Shown here in pieces: positions 16,693-33,069 of a DNA stretch of 64,000 nucleotides; the first letter of the stretch is position 1, and each line of letters starts with the position of its first letter. A program made the position numbers and the translations under genes. The notes under the pieces are model-generated. The model had not been told where the DNA came from and ran no database searches. It saw nothing but the letters and a program-made list of their open reading frames with translations. Source of the stretch: Photobacterium angustum (GTDB lineage: Bacteria > Pseudomonadota > Gammaproteobacteria > Enterobacterales > Vibrionaceae). Where the stretch lies: contig NZ_MSCJ01000001.1 of the NCBI RefSeq assembly GCF_002954615.1, forward strand, positions 124,001 through 188,000, read 5' to 3'.

Positions 16693-18003
16693 TTATTCAG
16701 GGCTGTTTTCATGTGCAAGCGTTGCAAAAGCAAAATCAGCCGCTTCAAGTGTTGCGTCAATGACTTGATCTGTGTGTGCTAGCGACGTAAAGCATGCTTC
16801 ATATGCAGAAGGTGCAAGATATACACCTTTCTCTAGCATTAAATTAAAGAAACGCTTGAAACGTTCTACATCGCATTTCGTTACATCGTCGTAGCACGTT
16901 ACAGTTTCTTGATCAGTAAAGAAGAAGCCAAACATTGCACCTACTTGATTAACTGTCAGTGGAACACCGTGCTTATCTGCTAATGCTTTAAAGCCATCAG
17001 CAAGACGTTTAGTGGTATGAGCTAAGCGTTTTTCATTACCATCTTCAGTTAATACACTTAAACACGCATGACCTGCCGCCATTGCAACAGGGTTGCCTGA
17101 TAGCGTACCCGCTTGATAGACAGGACCTGTTGGTGCAACAAATTCCATCACTTCACGACGACCACCAAACGCACCAACTGGCATACCGCCACCGATGATT
17201 TTACCTAGTGTTGTTAGGTCTGGTTTAATGTTGTAGTAGCCTTGAGCACCGCCTTCAGATACACGGAAGCCTGTCATTACTTCATCAAGAATTAATAGTG
17301 CGCCAAATTCATCACAGATGTCGCGTAGTCCTTCAAGGAAGCCCGGTACTGGTGGAATGCAGTTCATGTTACCCGCAACAGGCTCAACGATAATACAAGC
17401 AATCTCTTCTGGGTGAGTTGTAAACGCTTCACGTACAGAATCTAGATCGTTATAGGTTGCTGTTAGGGTATGTTTTGCAAAATCTGCAGGTACACCTGGT
17501 GAGCTTGGTTGACCTAGGGTTAATGCGCCAGAGCCTGCTTTAACGAGTAGACAATCGGCGTGACCGTGGTAACAACCTTCAAATTTTAAGATCTTATCGC
17601 GACCAGTAAACCCGCGTGCCAGACGAATAGCGCTCATGGTTGCTTCAGTACCTGAGCTCACCATGCGAACCATTTCCATCGATGGTACTAGTTTAGATAC
17701 AAGATCTGCCATGGTGATTTCCATTGCCGTTGGCGCACCAAAACTTAAACCTTGTTGTGCTGCATCGATCACTGCATCACGAATAGCGGCATGGTTATGG
17801 CCTAAGATCATTGGACCCCAAGAGCCTACGAAATCGATGTATGCATTGCCATCAGCATCAAAAATATAAGCACCATCGGCACGCTCAATAAAGAGTGGTG
17901 TGCCACCAACACCGGCGAATGCTCTCACTGGAGAGTTAACGCCACCTGGAATTTTTTGTTTTGCTTTGGCAAATAAATCAGCCGATTTGCTCGTTTTGCT
18001 CAT
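16693..18003 (-). CDS. hemL: glutamate-1-semialdehyde 2,1-aminomutase
   Basis: 436-residue PLP enzyme that converts glutamate-1-semialdehyde to 5-aminolevulinate in the C5 heme/tetrapyrrole pathway, cytosolic. It has [11 protein letters not shown] near the N-terminus, [15 protein letters not shown] (cofactor phosphate region), [11 protein letters not shown], and the Schiff-base lysine Lys268 in [19 protein letters not shown]. Length is normal for the family. AGGA precedes the start. It is divergent from clcA, as in E. coli, where hemL and clcA are also neighbours. Confidence 0.97.
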   Translation of the reverse strand: MSKTSKSADLFAKAKQKIPGGVNSPVRAFAGVGGTPLFIERADGAYIFDADGNAYIDFVGSWGPMILGHNHAAIRDAVIDAAQQGLSFGAPTAMEITMADLVSKLVPSMEMVRMVSSGTEATMSAIRLARGFTGRDKILKFEGCYHGHADCLLVKAGSGALTLGQPSSPGVPADFAKHTLTATYNDLDSVREAFTTHPEEIACIIVEPVAGNMNCIPPVPGFLEGLRDICDEFGALLILDEVMTGFRVSEGGAQGYYNIKPDLTTLGKIIGGGMPVGAFGGRREVMEFVAPTGPVYQAGTLSGNPVAMAAGHACLSVLTEDGNEKRLAHTTKRLADGFKALADKHGVPLTVNQVGAMFGFFFTDQETVTCYDDVTKCDVERFKRFFNLMLEKGVYLAPSAYEACFTSLAHTDQVIDATLEAADFAFATLAHENSPE

Positions 18004-18328
18004 TGTGAGGTCCTATATAAAATAATCAGGCGTAGATCCAATCCACATAGTTTTCTGTCCTAGGGATTGTAGGCCAGAGAAGTGTGTAGATTGTTATTAG
18101 TCTATTGTACCTAAAAGGATGTAATATAGGGAGGGCGATTTATGGTGGTTATTTGCGCGTATTGAACAATTAAATACAGCAACATTGCTATACAAGTCAC
18201 AGTTGCAAAGCTATTTTTCAACATTAGCAGTATAATAAACGCCCATCTTGGATTACTCTTCCAAATCCAATAGTTTCATTTATCCTTCCTGCATTCTATA
18301 TGCAATCTTTTGACAATACGGCCGAAAA
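18004..18328. promoter_or_regulatory. divergent hemL-clcA intergenic region
   Basis: 325 bases without a gene that must hold both promoters. I see one dyad, TTGGATT (18248-18254) / AATCCAA (18264-18270), about 60 bp before clcA, which could be an operator or leader hairpin. I cannot fix the promoters. Confidence 0.4.
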
Positions 18329-19732
18329 ATGACTGATAAAACGCATGGGATTCACATGCCTCCTCATCTTCAACCTCGCGTTTTGGTAAGGCAATTGCTT
18401 AACCGTGATAAAACGCCTGTCTCTGTTCTATTTTTATCAGCGATTGTCGGTATTTTAGCGGGCTTAGTCGGAACCTTGTTTGAAATTGGTGTTAACTGGG
18501 TAACCGATCAACGTACAGAGTGGTTACGTGATGAAATAACCAGTGTACTTCCTCTGTGGCTTGCAGCGTTTATTGTCAGTGCTTTTCTTGCCTTTGTTGG
18601 TTATTACCTTGTTAGTCGTTTTGCCCCTGAAGCTGGTGGTTCTGGTATTCCTGAAATTGAAGGTGCGATGGAAGAAATGCGTCCTGTTCGCTGGTGGCGC
18701 GTGATCCCAGTGAAATTTTTCGGTGGTTTAGGTGCGTTAGGCTCAGGTATGGTACTGGGTCGTGAAGGTCCAACCGTGCAAATGGGCGGTAATATTGGAC
18801 GAATGATCTCTGATATTTTCCGTTTAAAAGATAAAGAAGGTCGACACTCTTTACTCGCAGCTGGTGCTGCAGGTGGCTTAGCTGCTGCATTTAATGCCCC
18901 AATGGCGGGGATCATGTTTGTACTTGAAGAGATGCGTCCGCAGTTTCGTTACAGTTTAATTTCGGTGAAATGCGTAATGATCTCTGCGGTGATGTCAAAT
19001 ATCGTATTTCGTCTTTTACGTGGCCAAGAAGCGGTTATATCTATGCCGCAATATGACGCTCCTGCACTGAAATCATTATGGTTATTCTTAGTGTTAGGGA
19101 TGCTATTTGGTGGTTTCGGTGTCCTATTTAATCGCATGATTATTTTTGCGTTAGATAGCTTTGTTAAAATTCACCGAAATGAGCGTAAGCGTTACCTTAT
19201 CACTGGCGCTTTAATTGGCGGTTGCTTCGGTTTACTTCTGTTGTATTTCCCAGAATTAACCGGTGGCGGTATTTTCCTTATTCCTCATGCGACTAACGGT
19301 GATTACGGTTTAGGTATGTTAATGCTGTTGTTCTTTGCTCGTATTGCAACAACATTACTGTGTTTTGGCTCCGGTGCACCTGGTGGTATTTTTGCCCCAA
19401 TGTTGGCGTTAGGGACATTGTTTGGCACTTTCTATGGCATGATCACACAAGGCATTTATCCTGATTTAGGCATTGATCCGGGACTATTTGCAATCGCTGG
19501 TATGGGGGCGCTTTTTGCTGCAACGGTACGCGCGCCTATTACGGGGATTTTGCTTGTTATTGAAATGACCAACAACTATCACCTAATTTTACCATTGATT
19601 GTTACGACTCTCGGTGCGACTATGCTTGCTCAAATGTTAGGCGGCCAACCGATTTATTCGCAGTTGCTACACCGAACAATTAAAAAAGAGCGTTTACGTC
19701 ATGATTCTCCAACAAGTGAGCCTAATACTTGA
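18329..19732 (+). CDS. clcA: H(+)/Cl(-) exchange transporter ClcA
   Basis: 467-residue CLC antiporter that moves two chloride ions against one proton; in enterics it helps survival of extreme acid. The selectivity and gating motifs are all present: GSGIPE (about 104-109), [10 protein letters not shown] with the gating glutamate Glu146, [19 protein letters not shown] with the proton glutamate Glu201, and [16 protein letters not shown]. The two glutamates are offset by two from E. coli E148 and E203. I see no clear ribosome site before the ATG. The order hemL-clcA-erpA is the same as in E. coli. Confidence 0.96.
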   Translation: MTDKTHGIHMPPHLQPRVLVRQLLNRDKTPVSVLFLSAIVGILAGLVGTLFEIGVNWVTDQRTEWLRDEITSVLPLWLAAFIVSAFLAFVGYYLVSRFAPEAGGSGIPEIEGAMEEMRPVRWWRVIPVKFFGGLGALGSGMVLGREGPTVQMGGNIGRMISDIFRLKDKEGRHSLLAAGAAGGLAAAFNAPMAGIMFVLEEMRPQFRYSLISVKCVMISAVMSNIVFRLLRGQEAVISMPQYDAPALKSLWLFLVLGMLFGGFGVLFNRMIIFALDSFVKIHRNERKRYLITGALIGGCFGLLLLYFPELTGGGIFLIPHATNGDYGLGMLMLLFFARIATTLLCFGSGAPGGIFAPMLALGTLFGTFYGMITQGIYPDLGIDPGLFAIAGMGALFAATVRAPITGILLVIEMTNNYHLILPLIVTTLGATMLAQMLGGQPIYSQLLHRTIKKERLRHDSPTSEPNT

Positions 19733-19793
19733 ACAACATAGTCAGGTATTGGATAATCAGCATAATTAACGGAAGTGTGTGAGAGGTTTTGTA

Positions 19794-20135
19794 ATGAGCG
19801 ATGCTAATTTGCCGCTAACTTTTTCTGATGTTGCAGCGAATAAAGTAAAAACACTGATCGCTGAAGAAGAAAACCCGAATCTAAAGCTACGTGTTTATAT
19901 CACTGGTGGTGGCTGTAGTGGCTTTCAATATGGCTTTACTTTTGATGAAAAAGTAAATGATGGTGATATGACCATTGAAAATAGCGGTGTAACGCTAGTG
20001 GTTGATCCTATGAGTCTCCAGTACCTAATGGGTGGTACAGTTGATTACACTGAAGGTCTAGAAGGTTCGCGTTTCTTTGTTAACAACCCAAATGCAACAA
20101 CGACTTGTGGTTGTGGCGCATCATTTAGTGTTTAA
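19794..20135 (+). CDS. erpA: iron-sulfur cluster insertion protein ErpA
   Basis: 113-residue A-type Fe-S carrier that delivers clusters to apo-enzymes such as IspG. The three conserved cysteines are present: Cys41 in [11 protein letters not shown], and Cys105 and Cys107 in TTCGCGASF. The ATG at 19794 is preceded by GAGAGG at good spacing; a GTG five codons upstream would overlap that site. It lies 61 bp after clcA and ends at a strong bidirectional terminator. Confidence 0.96.
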   Translation: MSDANLPLTFSDVAANKVKTLIAEEENPNLKLRVYITGGGCSGFQYGFTFDEKVNDGDMTIENSGVTLVVDPMSLQYLMGGTVDYTEGLEGSRFFVNNPNATTTCGCGASFSV

Positions 20136-20164
20136 ATGTTGATTCAATAGCTTTTGAGCTAAAT

Positions 20165-20197
20165 AAAAGCCGACAATATGGATTGTCGGCTTTTTTG
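20165..20197. terminator. bidirectional terminator between erpA and mepM
   Basis: 10-bp stem AAGCCGACAA/TTGTCGGCTT with a 6-nt loop, flanked by A- and T-runs; serves both convergent genes. Confidence 0.9.
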
Positions 20198-20212
20198 TAT
20201 CTAAACAAATGC

Positions 20213-21517
20213 TTAGTTTAATAATATGTCATTATTAGCAACCAATGTGCTCAATTGCTGAATATGTTCAAGTTGTTGTTTAGCTTGCTTTTTAAACGTT
20301 ACTTGCTCGTTGCCTGATAATGAATTGGCTTGCGGTAAATCTACTGTGCGAGGGTTTTTATGCTGACCATTTACCAAGAATTCATAGTGTAGGTGAGGGC
20401 CTGTGACGCGACCAGTACCCCCTAAAGTACCGACAGTATCACCCTGTTTTACTCGTTGCCCTTTTTTGACCATACGCTTAGTTAAATGCAGGTATTTGGT
20501 GACATATTTAGCACTATGCTTGATAAAAACGTAGTTACCGTTGTATTTGTTATACGCCGATTCTAACACAACACCATCACCTGCAGCCCAAATCGGTGTA
20601 CCTACAGGAGCAACATAATCAGTGCCTCGGTGTGGCTTTACTTTTCCTGTAACGGGGTGGAGACGACGCGGATTAAAATTTGAACTGACATAACGGAAGT
20701 TTACAGGAGAGCGCAAGAATGCTTTACGCATGGCTAGCCCGTCTTTATCGTAATATTTGCCGTCGTTATTGCGAACTGCGGTAAAAGTTTGCCCCATATT
20801 GGTGAAGGTTGCGGCTAAAATCTCACCGCGATCGACTGGATTACCATCTAAATAATGTTGTTCAAATAACACTTCAAATTTATCACCAGCTCGAATATCG
20901 AGAGCAAAATCAATGTCCCAACCAAATAGCGCAGCAATTTCCATGATCTGATTGGCAGTTAATCCTGCTTTATCTGCGGCACTCCAAAAACTGGTTTCAA
21001 TGGTGGCATGAGAGAAATTGGTATGCGTTTCAATTTCTTTTTTATCCATTTCACTGGAAAAGGTATTGCCATCGTGGCGAACAATCAAGGTTTCTAAATG
21101 ATTACGAGGTTGGCGAAGCTCAACTAACTTCCCTTCCTTATTAAAGCCAAATTTCAGGATGTTACCTGGGCGAAGTCTTTCTAATTGTTTGGTATTGGCA
21201 TCGGTATTGATAAGAGAATGTAGTGTTTTACCATCTAAGCCGATGTTATCAAATGCGATCGCTAAACTTTCACCACTTTCAATAACGTGCTTTTTCCACG
21301 TAAGCTCATCTGTTTTACCTTTACCTGAAAGAGGTGTCACCGAAGCGGTTGCAATGGCAATAGGGTAAGGTGTACCAATTTTAAATTTGCGCTCAACATG
21401 AGAAGCGGTTTCTTGCTGGGAACTCGGCATTATCGCAAGCCCTAGCATTGCTATGCCGATCAATATGATAAAAAAGATGTTCTTCCGTGGAAAACGAGGT
21501 GATGAAGTTCCTTTCAT
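20213..21517 (-). CDS. mepM: M23 family murein DD-endopeptidase (MepM/Shy-like)
   Basis: 434 residues, close to E. coli MepM (440). An N-terminal TM anchor (KNIFFIILIGIAMLGLAIMP) precedes an OapA/LysM-like region (GESLAIAFDNIGLDGKTLHSLI) and an M23 LytM domain. The zinc ligands lie in HRGTDYVAPVGTPIWAAGDG and TGPHLHYEF. It cleaves D-Ala-mDAP crosslinks to allow cell-wall growth, working in the periplasm as a membrane-anchored enzyme. Vibrios have several such paralogues (ShyA, ShyB, ShyC), and the position before tyrS fits one of them. It is divergent from tyrS. The ribosome site is weak. Confidence 0.9.
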   Translation of the reverse strand: MKGTSSPRFPRKNIFFIILIGIAMLGLAIMPSSQQETASHVERKFKIGTPYPIAIATASVTPLSGKGKTDELTWKKHVIESGESLAIAFDNIGLDGKTLHSLINTDANTKQLERLRPGNILKFGFNKEGKLVELRQPRNHLETLIVRHDGNTFSSEMDKKEIETHTNFSHATIETSFWSAADKAGLTANQIMEIAALFGWDIDFALDIRAGDKFEVLFEQHYLDGNPVDRGEILAATFTNMGQTFTAVRNNDGKYYDKDGLAMRKAFLRSPVNFRYVSSNFNPRRLHPVTGKVKPHRGTDYVAPVGTPIWAAGDGVVLESAYNKYNGNYVFIKHSAKYVTKYLHLTKRMVKKGQRVKQGDTVGTLGGTGRVTGPHLHYEFLVNGQHKNPRTVDLPQANSLSGNEQVTFKKQAKQQLEHIQQLSTLVANNDILLN

Positions 21518-21643
21518 ACTAAATTTTTCACATATATTCCGAAAAAATAAACGGCCTTCAGTCTAACTGGTTTCAAAAAAGCCTGCTATTCAAGTAAGAT
21601 GGTCGGCTTATTATTTTTGCCAATTTTGTGGGAGCGAACAAGA

Positions 21644-22831
21644 ATGGCCAGCATTGAACAAGCACTTATTGAGATAAAACGTGGGGTAGAAGAACTTATC
21701 CCAGAAGCCGAGCTAATTGCAAAGCTAAAAGAAAACCGTCCATTACGTATTAAATTAGGTGCCGATCCTACGGCGCCAGATATCCACCTTGGACACACGG
21801 TTATTCTTAATAAGTTGCGTACTTTTCAGGAATTAGGCCACGAAGTCACTTTCTTGATTGGTGATTTTACGGGTATGGTCGGCGATCCTACCGGTAAGAA
21901 CACGACACGTCCGCCACTAACGCGTGAAGATGTATTACGCAATGCGGAAACGTATAAAGAGCAGGTATTTAAGATCCTTGATCCTGCCAAAACTACGATT
22001 GCGTTTAACTCGACATGGTTATCAGAGTTAGGTGCAGAAGGAATGATCCGTTTAGCGTCTAATCAAACCGTTGCTCGTATGCTAGAGCGTGACGATTTTA
22101 AAAAGCGTTACGGCGAGAATCGTCCAATCGCTATCCATGAATTCATGTATCCATTACTACAAGGTTACGATTCAGTAGCAATGGAAACAGATGTAGAGCT
22201 AGGCGGTACTGATCAGAAGTTCAACTTGCTAATGGGTCGTGAGTTACAGAAATCGCATGGTCAAAAACCACAGGTTGTACTGACGATGCCATTGCTGGTG
22301 GGTTTAGATGGCGTGAAGAAAATGTCTAAATCTGCGCATAACTACATTGGTGTTGCCGATGCGCCAAGCGATATGTTTGGTAAGATCATGTCTATCTCTG
22401 ACGATCTGATGTGGAGCTACTTTGAATTGCTTTCATTCCGTCCAATGGATGAAATTGCTCAGTTTAAAGCCGATGTCGATGCTGGTAAAAACCCACGTGA
22501 TGTGAAGTTCTTATTAGCAAAAGAGATCATTGCACGTTTCCATTCAGAAGAAGCAGCAGAAGCGGCATTGCAAGAATTCATCAGTCGCTTCCAAAAAGGT
22601 AACCTACCTGATGAAATGCCTGAGTTTGAATTCGAAGCCGGTCTTCCTATTGCGAATTTATTAAAAGAAGCAGCACTGGTTAACTCAACATCTGATGCAA
22701 TGCGTATGATCCGCCAAGGCGCTGTGAAGCAAGATGGTGAGAAAGTAGAAGACACGAAACTGGTACCGACTGCTGGCAACTATGTTTTCCAAGTGGGTAA
22801 ACGTAAATTTGCTCGTGTGATGATTAAATAA
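21644..22831 (+). CDS. tyrS: tyrosyl-tRNA synthetase
   Basis: 395-residue class Ic synthetase of the shorter TyrS type found in Vibrio and Haemophilus. The HIGH motif is HLGH (48-51 in [14 protein letters not shown]). The KMSKS loop is in [11 protein letters not shown], and an S4 RNA-binding domain is at the C-terminus ([10 protein letters not shown]...[11 protein letters not shown]). The ATG at 21644 has GGAG 9 nt upstream; an in-frame ATG at 21599 would add 15 unrelated residues. A strong terminator follows. Confidence 0.96.
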   Translation: MASIEQALIEIKRGVEELIPEAELIAKLKENRPLRIKLGADPTAPDIHLGHTVILNKLRTFQELGHEVTFLIGDFTGMVGDPTGKNTTRPPLTREDVLRNAETYKEQVFKILDPAKTTIAFNSTWLSELGAEGMIRLASNQTVARMLERDDFKKRYGENRPIAIHEFMYPLLQGYDSVAMETDVELGGTDQKFNLLMGRELQKSHGQKPQVVLTMPLLVGLDGVKKMSKSAHNYIGVADAPSDMFGKIMSISDDLMWSYFELLSFRPMDEIAQFKADVDAGKNPRDVKFLLAKEIIARFHSEEAAEAALQEFISRFQKGNLPDEMPEFEFEAGLPIANLLKEAALVNSTSDAMRMIRQGAVKQDGEKVEDTKLVPTAGNYVFQVGKRKFARVMIK

Positions 22832-22860
22832 TCACATTTATCTCGCAGCGTTATTCAAAT

Positions 22861-22888
22861 AAAAAAGGATGCATTTGCGTCCTTTTTT
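22861..22888 (+). terminator. rho-independent terminator of tyrS
   Basis: AAAAAAGGATGC-attt-GCGTCCTTTTTT, a stem with one T-G pair and a U-run, 30 bp past the tyrS stop. Confidence 0.88.
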
Positions 22889-23043
22889 ATTGTCTATCAA
22901 ATAGTCTTAATTAATAATAACTTGGCTTTAAATCTTAATGTTTGGTGGTTTATGAAAGCTTACTTTCTAGCTTTGATCATTATGCCGACGACAAGAGACA
23001 AGCTACTATAAAAAATTACTCTTCATTTTTATATCGACTGGCT

Positions 23044-23664
23044 ATGGAATCGATTCAACATATTATTACTGATCTCACCCCGCTGCTGCAGCAATACGGG
23101 TACTATATTCTGGCATTGGCAATTGCTGTTGAAGGTATGGGGATCCCAGCGCCTGGTCAGTCGTTATTAATCGTCGCGAGTTTATTGGCATCGTCAGGTA
23201 AAATGTCGTTACCTATGGTGCTATCTGTTGCTTGGGCAAGTAGCTTTATTGGTAACAGTATTGGCTACTTTATTGGACGCCAATTTGGTCATATCTTAAC
23301 GAAGAAAGAATGGATTAAACCGCGAACGCTGACCAAGTTACATCAGTTTATTGACCGCTATGGCATGCTAGGGCTTGTGATCAGTCGTTTTGTTGAAGGC
23401 ATTAAACAGTTCATGTGTATTGGCTGTGGTATTGCGCAAATGCCAATTCAACTTTTTTTATTAGGTAACTTCTTAGCGGTAACGATCTGGCTATTGGTAT
23501 TTGGTGTGGCTCCTGCTTATCTACATGACGAATTAGGGCCTATTTTAGCCTTCTATCATAAATATCAGATGCAATGTTGGTCTGTCGTCGTTGTACTTGC
23601 TTGTATACTTGGATGGTGGCTTGTCCGTCGATTCAAGCGTCGTAAAATCTCGATTGAAGAATAA
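23044..23664 (+). CDS. DedA family membrane protein
   Basis: 206 residues. It has the DedA/SNARE-associated domain with a re-entrant region PAPGQSLLIVASLLASSGK, then GNSIGYFIGRQFG and the SRFVEGIKQFMCIGCGIAQM segment, where family members carry a conserved Arg. There are about five TM helices. DedA proteins include undecaprenyl-phosphate and phosphatidylethanolamine flippases and are needed for membrane homeostasis; the specific substrate is not clear here. I start at the ATG at 23044 because the frame upstream to 22942 encodes polar, unrelated residues. The ribosome site is weak. Confidence 0.85.
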   Translation: MESIQHIITDLTPLLQQYGYYILALAIAVEGMGIPAPGQSLLIVASLLASSGKMSLPMVLSVAWASSFIGNSIGYFIGRQFGHILTKKEWIKPRTLTKLHQFIDRYGMLGLVISRFVEGIKQFMCIGCGIAQMPIQLFLLGNFLAVTIWLLVFGVAPAYLHDELGPILAFYHKYQMQCWSVVVVLACILGWWLVRRFKRRKISIEE

Positions 23665-23687
23665 GTTAGCCTTGTTTGTATCACATT

Positions 23688-23715
23688 AAAAAACCGCCAG
23701 TGTTGGCGGTTTTTT
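23688..23715. terminator. bidirectional terminator between dedA and yadS
   Basis: Perfect palindrome AAAAAACCGCCA-gtgt-TGGCGGTTTTTT. It ends one base before the yadS stop codon. Confidence 0.92.
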
Positions 23716-23716
23716 G

Positions 23717-24328
23717 TTAATTACGCAGTGCAAAAATAGGTAGAGACAGATTCCACTTAATGGCTGCAAGTCTTATGGTGAGTGTAGTAAAGATACCGAT
23801 CACTGCAGCAACAGAAGGCAGTACGCCTAAAGATAAGCCTATGGTGTGTACCATACCACCTAGAATACAGGCTGTTGCATAAACCTCTGTACGTAATACC
23901 ATTGGTATTTCTCGTCCGAGTACATCTCGGATCACGCCACCACCACAACCTGTTATTACACCCATGATCACAGCAACCATTGGCGATGCACCATAACGTA
24001 ATGACTTTTCGACACCGATAGCAACAAAGACTGCTAATCCAATCGCATCAGCGACAGGAAGAAAATACCATGGCATCCGTTTTGGACGTTGAGTTGCGAG
24101 CATAGTAATAATGCAGGTAATAAAAATCACCCATAAGTAATTGGTATCTTTGATCCAAAACACAGGGGTAGCACCTAGTGCCATATCACGAATAGTGCCG
24201 CCACCAATAGCTGTTACGCTGGCTAGCACGACAACGCCAAAAGGATCCATGCGTAATCGTCCTGCCATGAGTACTCCCGAGGCTGCAAAGATTGCAGTAC
24301 CAAACATATCGAGAATATAGATGAGCAT
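23717..24328 (-). CDS. yadS: TRIC-type cation channel family protein YadS (UPF0126)
   Basis: 203 residues and about seven TM helices, built from two repeats of the UPF0126/TRIC domain. Each repeat carries the glycine-rich GGGTIRD or GGGVIRD signature (ASVTAIGGGTIRDMALG and GVITGCGGGVIRDVLG). Prokaryotic TRIC homologues form trimeric cation channels; the physiological role of YadS is unknown. The order mtnN-(cbiB-like)-btuF-yadS on one strand matches E. coli mtnN-btuF-yadS. The gap to btuF is about 98 bp, so co-transcription is possible. Confidence 0.88.
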   Translation of the reverse strand: MLIYILDMFGTAIFAASGVLMAGRLRMDPFGVVVLASVTAIGGGTIRDMALGATPVFWIKDTNYLWVIFITCIITMLATQRPKRMPWYFLPVADAIGLAVFVAIGVEKSLRYGASPMVAVIMGVITGCGGGVIRDVLGREIPMVLRTEVYATACILGGMVHTIGLSLGVLPSVAAVIGIFTTLTIRLAAIKWNLSLPIFALRN

Positions 24329-24426
24329 GTTTATCCCTATTTAATAGAAAAGGGGGAAAGTAGGCAGGCGATTGTACTGCCTAAATAGCTAGGTACAACT
24401 ATAAAATCCATCTTTAGTGAGGTTAT

Positions 24427-25269
24427 TCACAGCAAAGGTGAGGTGTTTCTTGCATTATCCAGTAGTTGACACACTTGCTTTACGGCTTTAAGAGTGCGAA
24501 GTGTAGGGCGGTTTAACCAATCGCTATTGAGTTGATAAAGCTGATGATTATCAACTGCAGGCAGTTTTCCTTGCCACTTTAACCATGGGCTATTTTCTTT
24601 TGATGTTGCATGACGTGAACCGAAAATGACGCTAGGTTGGCGAACAACAACTTGCTCTTGATTGACTTGTGGGTATGCCGCGGTGCTGGTGGCAAAAATA
24701 TTTTCTCCACCGCAAATATCAAAGACAGGACTCGGCCAGTTGCCATCTGAAATCGTCAACATAGGGCTATCACTTAATTGATAAAAGTAACGTACAGGAG
24801 ACTTGTTCTGATAGCGTGCTTTAATTTTGGCGAGTTGTGTTTTAAATGTTGTAGCTGCAGTAATCGATTGACTTGGATCATCAGCAAATTTACCCAGTTT
24901 GATAATCGTATCTGCAATATCGGTTAATTGCGTTGGATTTGAATAAAAGATCTTAATCCCAAGTTGTTGTAAGCGAGCCATTTCACGACTAGGGTTCCCT
25001 CCTTTCCACGCCAAAATTAAATCAGGCTTTAAAGTAAGAATTCGTTCCATTTTAATGCCGCGATAATTTGCAACACGTTCTAATTTTTTCGCCTGATCTG
25101 GGTAGTCACTGTAATCACTGGCGGCAATCAGTTTATCCCCCAAGCCCGCACTGTAAGCCAGCTCCGTCATGTGTGGCGATAAGCTAATAATGCGTTGAAC
25201 AGACTGTGATTGTTCTGCAAAGGCTGAGGTGAATGGGAATAGAACCGCAATGAGAAGTAGGAAGCGCAT
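24427..25269 (-). CDS. btuF: vitamin B12 periplasmic binding protein BtuF
   Basis: 280 residues. The signal peptide is [20 protein letters not shown]. The helical-backbone binding protein fold shows [32 protein letters not shown], typical of BtuF, and [13 protein letters not shown]. It captures cobalamin for the BtuCD importer, whose genes are not in this window. I start at 25269 because the signal peptide begins there and the ATG overlaps the upstream stop (TAATG), which suggests translational coupling; a frame upstream would add 19 residues. Confidence 0.93.
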   Translation of the reverse strand: MRFLLLIAVLFPFTSAFAEQSQSVQRIISLSPHMTELAYSAGLGDKLIAASDYSDYPDQAKKLERVANYRGIKMERILTLKPDLILAWKGGNPSREMARLQQLGIKIFYSNPTQLTDIADTIIKLGKFADDPSQSITAATTFKTQLAKIKARYQNKSPVRYFYQLSDSPMLTISDGNWPSPVFDICGGENIFATSTAAYPQVNQEQVVVRQPSVIFGSRHATSKENSPWLKWQGKLPAVDNHQLYQLNSDWLNRPTLRTLKAVKQVCQLLDNARNTSPLL

Positions 25270-26228
25270 TAAGCTAGTCCGTGAAAAATAATTAGTAAGC
25301 CGCTTTCGATAATGATCCAACACCATAAACGACTTGTCATTAATTGCTGAATTTGTGCAAGGTGTAACGATGCGGGGGCAATTTTCCCTCCGATACGCGG
25401 TCGTTCCATTTTCACTTTGTTGTACATCGCGGGGCCGCCAAGGGATAAAGACAGTTTATGTCCGGTTGCGGCTAATAACCAACCCGGCCCTGGTAGCTGC
25501 CAATTTTCACCTTGCTGCATTAAACCATGAAAAGCATTTTTGGCATTTTGGCCAAGGGTAATTAATAGAGCAAACAGGCGAAGCGGCACAATATCTAAAA
25601 TAAGTGCGATGCGAATCGCAGGTAAACCAAAAAAGCGGAACTGTTCACGGCTTGGTGACCAAGATCGCGCAAGACTAATGGCTAAACGATACATAATCGC
25701 CGCAATACCACCACCAATGGCATACCAGAATAAGACGCCAATGACATTACGGCCGTAACCAAGTAATAGGGTTTCAGCACCCGCTTTACCTAGTCCAAGT
25801 AATGATAAATTTTCAGTATTACGATTAACGTGATCGGCTAATAACTCACGGCATCTGCCTTTGTGTTCAAGGTTATAGGCTTGGTTAAATTGTTTGCCTA
25901 ATTTAGCCGATGTTTGCCAGTCTATTGCCATCCACAATAGGGTCATTTGGAAAATCGTTTGATACCAAACCAGTTGGCTAAAAGCGAACAATAAGATCAG
26001 TACCGTGCCTGACATTAAAAACCAAGCAAGTGAGCCTGCGAGAATACGTTGAGAGGGATTCTCTTTCGGGTGATTAACACGCTCTGCAATGAGCAGTGCG
26101 AGACGTTGCCAAATAACAATGGGGTGAAGCGGGTAGGGAATGGGTAAAACCCAATGCAATAATAACGCTCCCCACAAAGCGAGTAGGGAGCTATTAGTTG
26201 TGAGTAACGCAACAAGTGATTCCATCAT
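25269..26228 (-). CDS. divergent CobD/CbiB-family membrane protein
   Basis: 319 residues, about four or five TM segments, related to adenosylcobinamide-phosphate synthase (CobD/CbiB). N-terminal [12 protein letters not shown] resembles the family's HPV region, and [21 protein letters not shown] is the equivalent of the conserved SRDT...E region. Several residues I expect are missing: the Asp of NRDT is Asn137, and the ENxxDG and NTxDSM motifs are not recognisable. It may have lost synthase activity or changed role. It is coupled to btuF by a TAATG overlap, so a link to cobamide salvage is likely. A second ATG is at 26225. Confidence 0.75.
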   Translation of the reverse strand: MMESLVALLTTNSSLLALWGALLLHWVLPIPYPLHPIVIWQRLALLIAERVNHPKENPSQRILAGSLAWFLMSGTVLILLFAFSQLVWYQTIFQMTLLWMAIDWQTSAKLGKQFNQAYNLEHKGRCRELLADHVNRNTENLSLLGLGKAGAETLLLGYGRNVIGVLFWYAIGGGIAAIMYRLAISLARSWSPSREQFRFFGLPAIRIALILDIVPLRLFALLITLGQNAKNAFHGLMQQGENWQLPGPGWLLAATGHKLSLSLGGPAMYNKVKMERPRIGGKIAPASLHLAQIQQLMTSRLWCWIIIESGLLIIFHGLA

Positions 26229-26297
26229 CCGTGACAGCTATTCTCGTTTTAGGCTAGATGCTAAGCAAGGCCACTTAAATTAGTTACTACAATGAGG

Positions 26298-26996
26298 TTA
26301 CTTAAGTAACTCAACCATTTTCTCAACCATGATTGATGAGCTTTTTGCTGCAAGAGGCAGGAACTCATCAAAGCTCATTGGCGATTCTTTATCTGCAACA
26401 TCAGAAATGGCACGAACCACAACAAATGGTACTTTGAATTGGTGACAAGCTTGAGCAATAGCTGCTGCTTCCATTTCAACTGCAACTACTGATGGGAAGT
26501 GAGTGCGAATGAAGTTTTGTTTTTCAGCACTACATACAAATGCATCGCCAGTACAGATCAGTCCGCGAACAGCGTGTGGCTTTTCAGGTAAAGCAGATAG
26601 TGCTTGCTCTGCTACATCCATCAGTTTTTCGTCAGATAGGAAAGCGGCTGGCTGCTGTGCCATTTGACCGATCTCATAACCAAATGCTGTCACGTCTGCG
26701 TCGTGGTAGCGAACTTCCGTTGAGATCACAACATCACCAACGTTAAGGCTTGATTCAAAACCGCCAGCAGAGCCTGTATTGATCACAACATCAGGTTGGA
26801 ACGTTTCAAGTAATACGGCTGTGCCTACTGCTGCTGCAACTTTACCAATACCTGATTGTAACAAGACAACATCAGCACCATTTAGCGTACCAGTGTAGAG
26901 AGTACAACCTGCTTTGTTGTGTGTTTCGCAGTTTTCTAGTTGTGCTTTTAGGATCGCAACTTCTTGCTCCATTGCGCCAATAATGCCGATTTTCAT
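26298..26996 (-). CDS. mtnN: 5'-methylthioadenosine/S-adenosylhomocysteine nucleosidase
   Basis: 232 residues, full length. [20 protein letters not shown] is the canonical N-terminus. The nucleoside-binding motif is in [11 protein letters not shown], and the catalytic region is in [12 protein letters not shown] and [10 protein letters not shown] (catalytic Asp). It cleaves MTA and SAH to adenine, feeding methionine salvage and supplying SRH to LuxS for AI-2. First gene of a likely mtnN-cbiB-like-btuF-yadS unit; the next gene starts 69 bp on with no terminator between. Confidence 0.96.
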   Translation of the reverse strand: MKIGIIGAMEQEVAILKAQLENCETHNKAGCTLYTGTLNGADVVLLQSGIGKVAAAVGTAVLLETFQPDVVINTGSAGGFESSLNVGDVVISTEVRYHDADVTAFGYEIGQMAQQPAAFLSDEKLMDVAEQALSALPEKPHAVRGLICTGDAFVCSAEKQNFIRTHFPSVVAVEMEAAAIAQACHQFKVPFVVVRAISDVADKESPMSFDEFLPLAAKSSSIMVEKMVELLK

Positions 26997-27107
26997 TGAT
27001 TCGTTCTCTTGTTGTTCAAGCGGTGCACCGAGGGTGCTGTCGTGTTAATTAGTGTACCATGAGCAATAGAATTTATACCAAAAGTTATCGAACGCTAATT
27101 TTTGATC

Positions 27108-27140
27108 AATAAAAAAAGCGGAAGGTTGCCCATCCGCTTT
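27108..27140 (-). terminator. rho-independent terminator of gltD (first operon)
   Basis: Stem AAAGCGGA/TCCGCTTT with a 10-nt loop and a seven-U run on the minus strand, 20 bp past the gltD stop. Confidence 0.88.
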
Positions 27141-27160
27141 AGTTTGTTTAATTAACGTAT

Positions 27161-33051
<5,891 letters not shown>

Positions 33052-33069
33052 TGCAACTCTCCCTTGCAC

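Noticed and set aside
22942..23043. 34-codon N-terminal extension of the DedA gene
   Set aside because: The added residues are polar and unlike a DedA N-terminus, and the frame starts from a GTG with no ribosome site.
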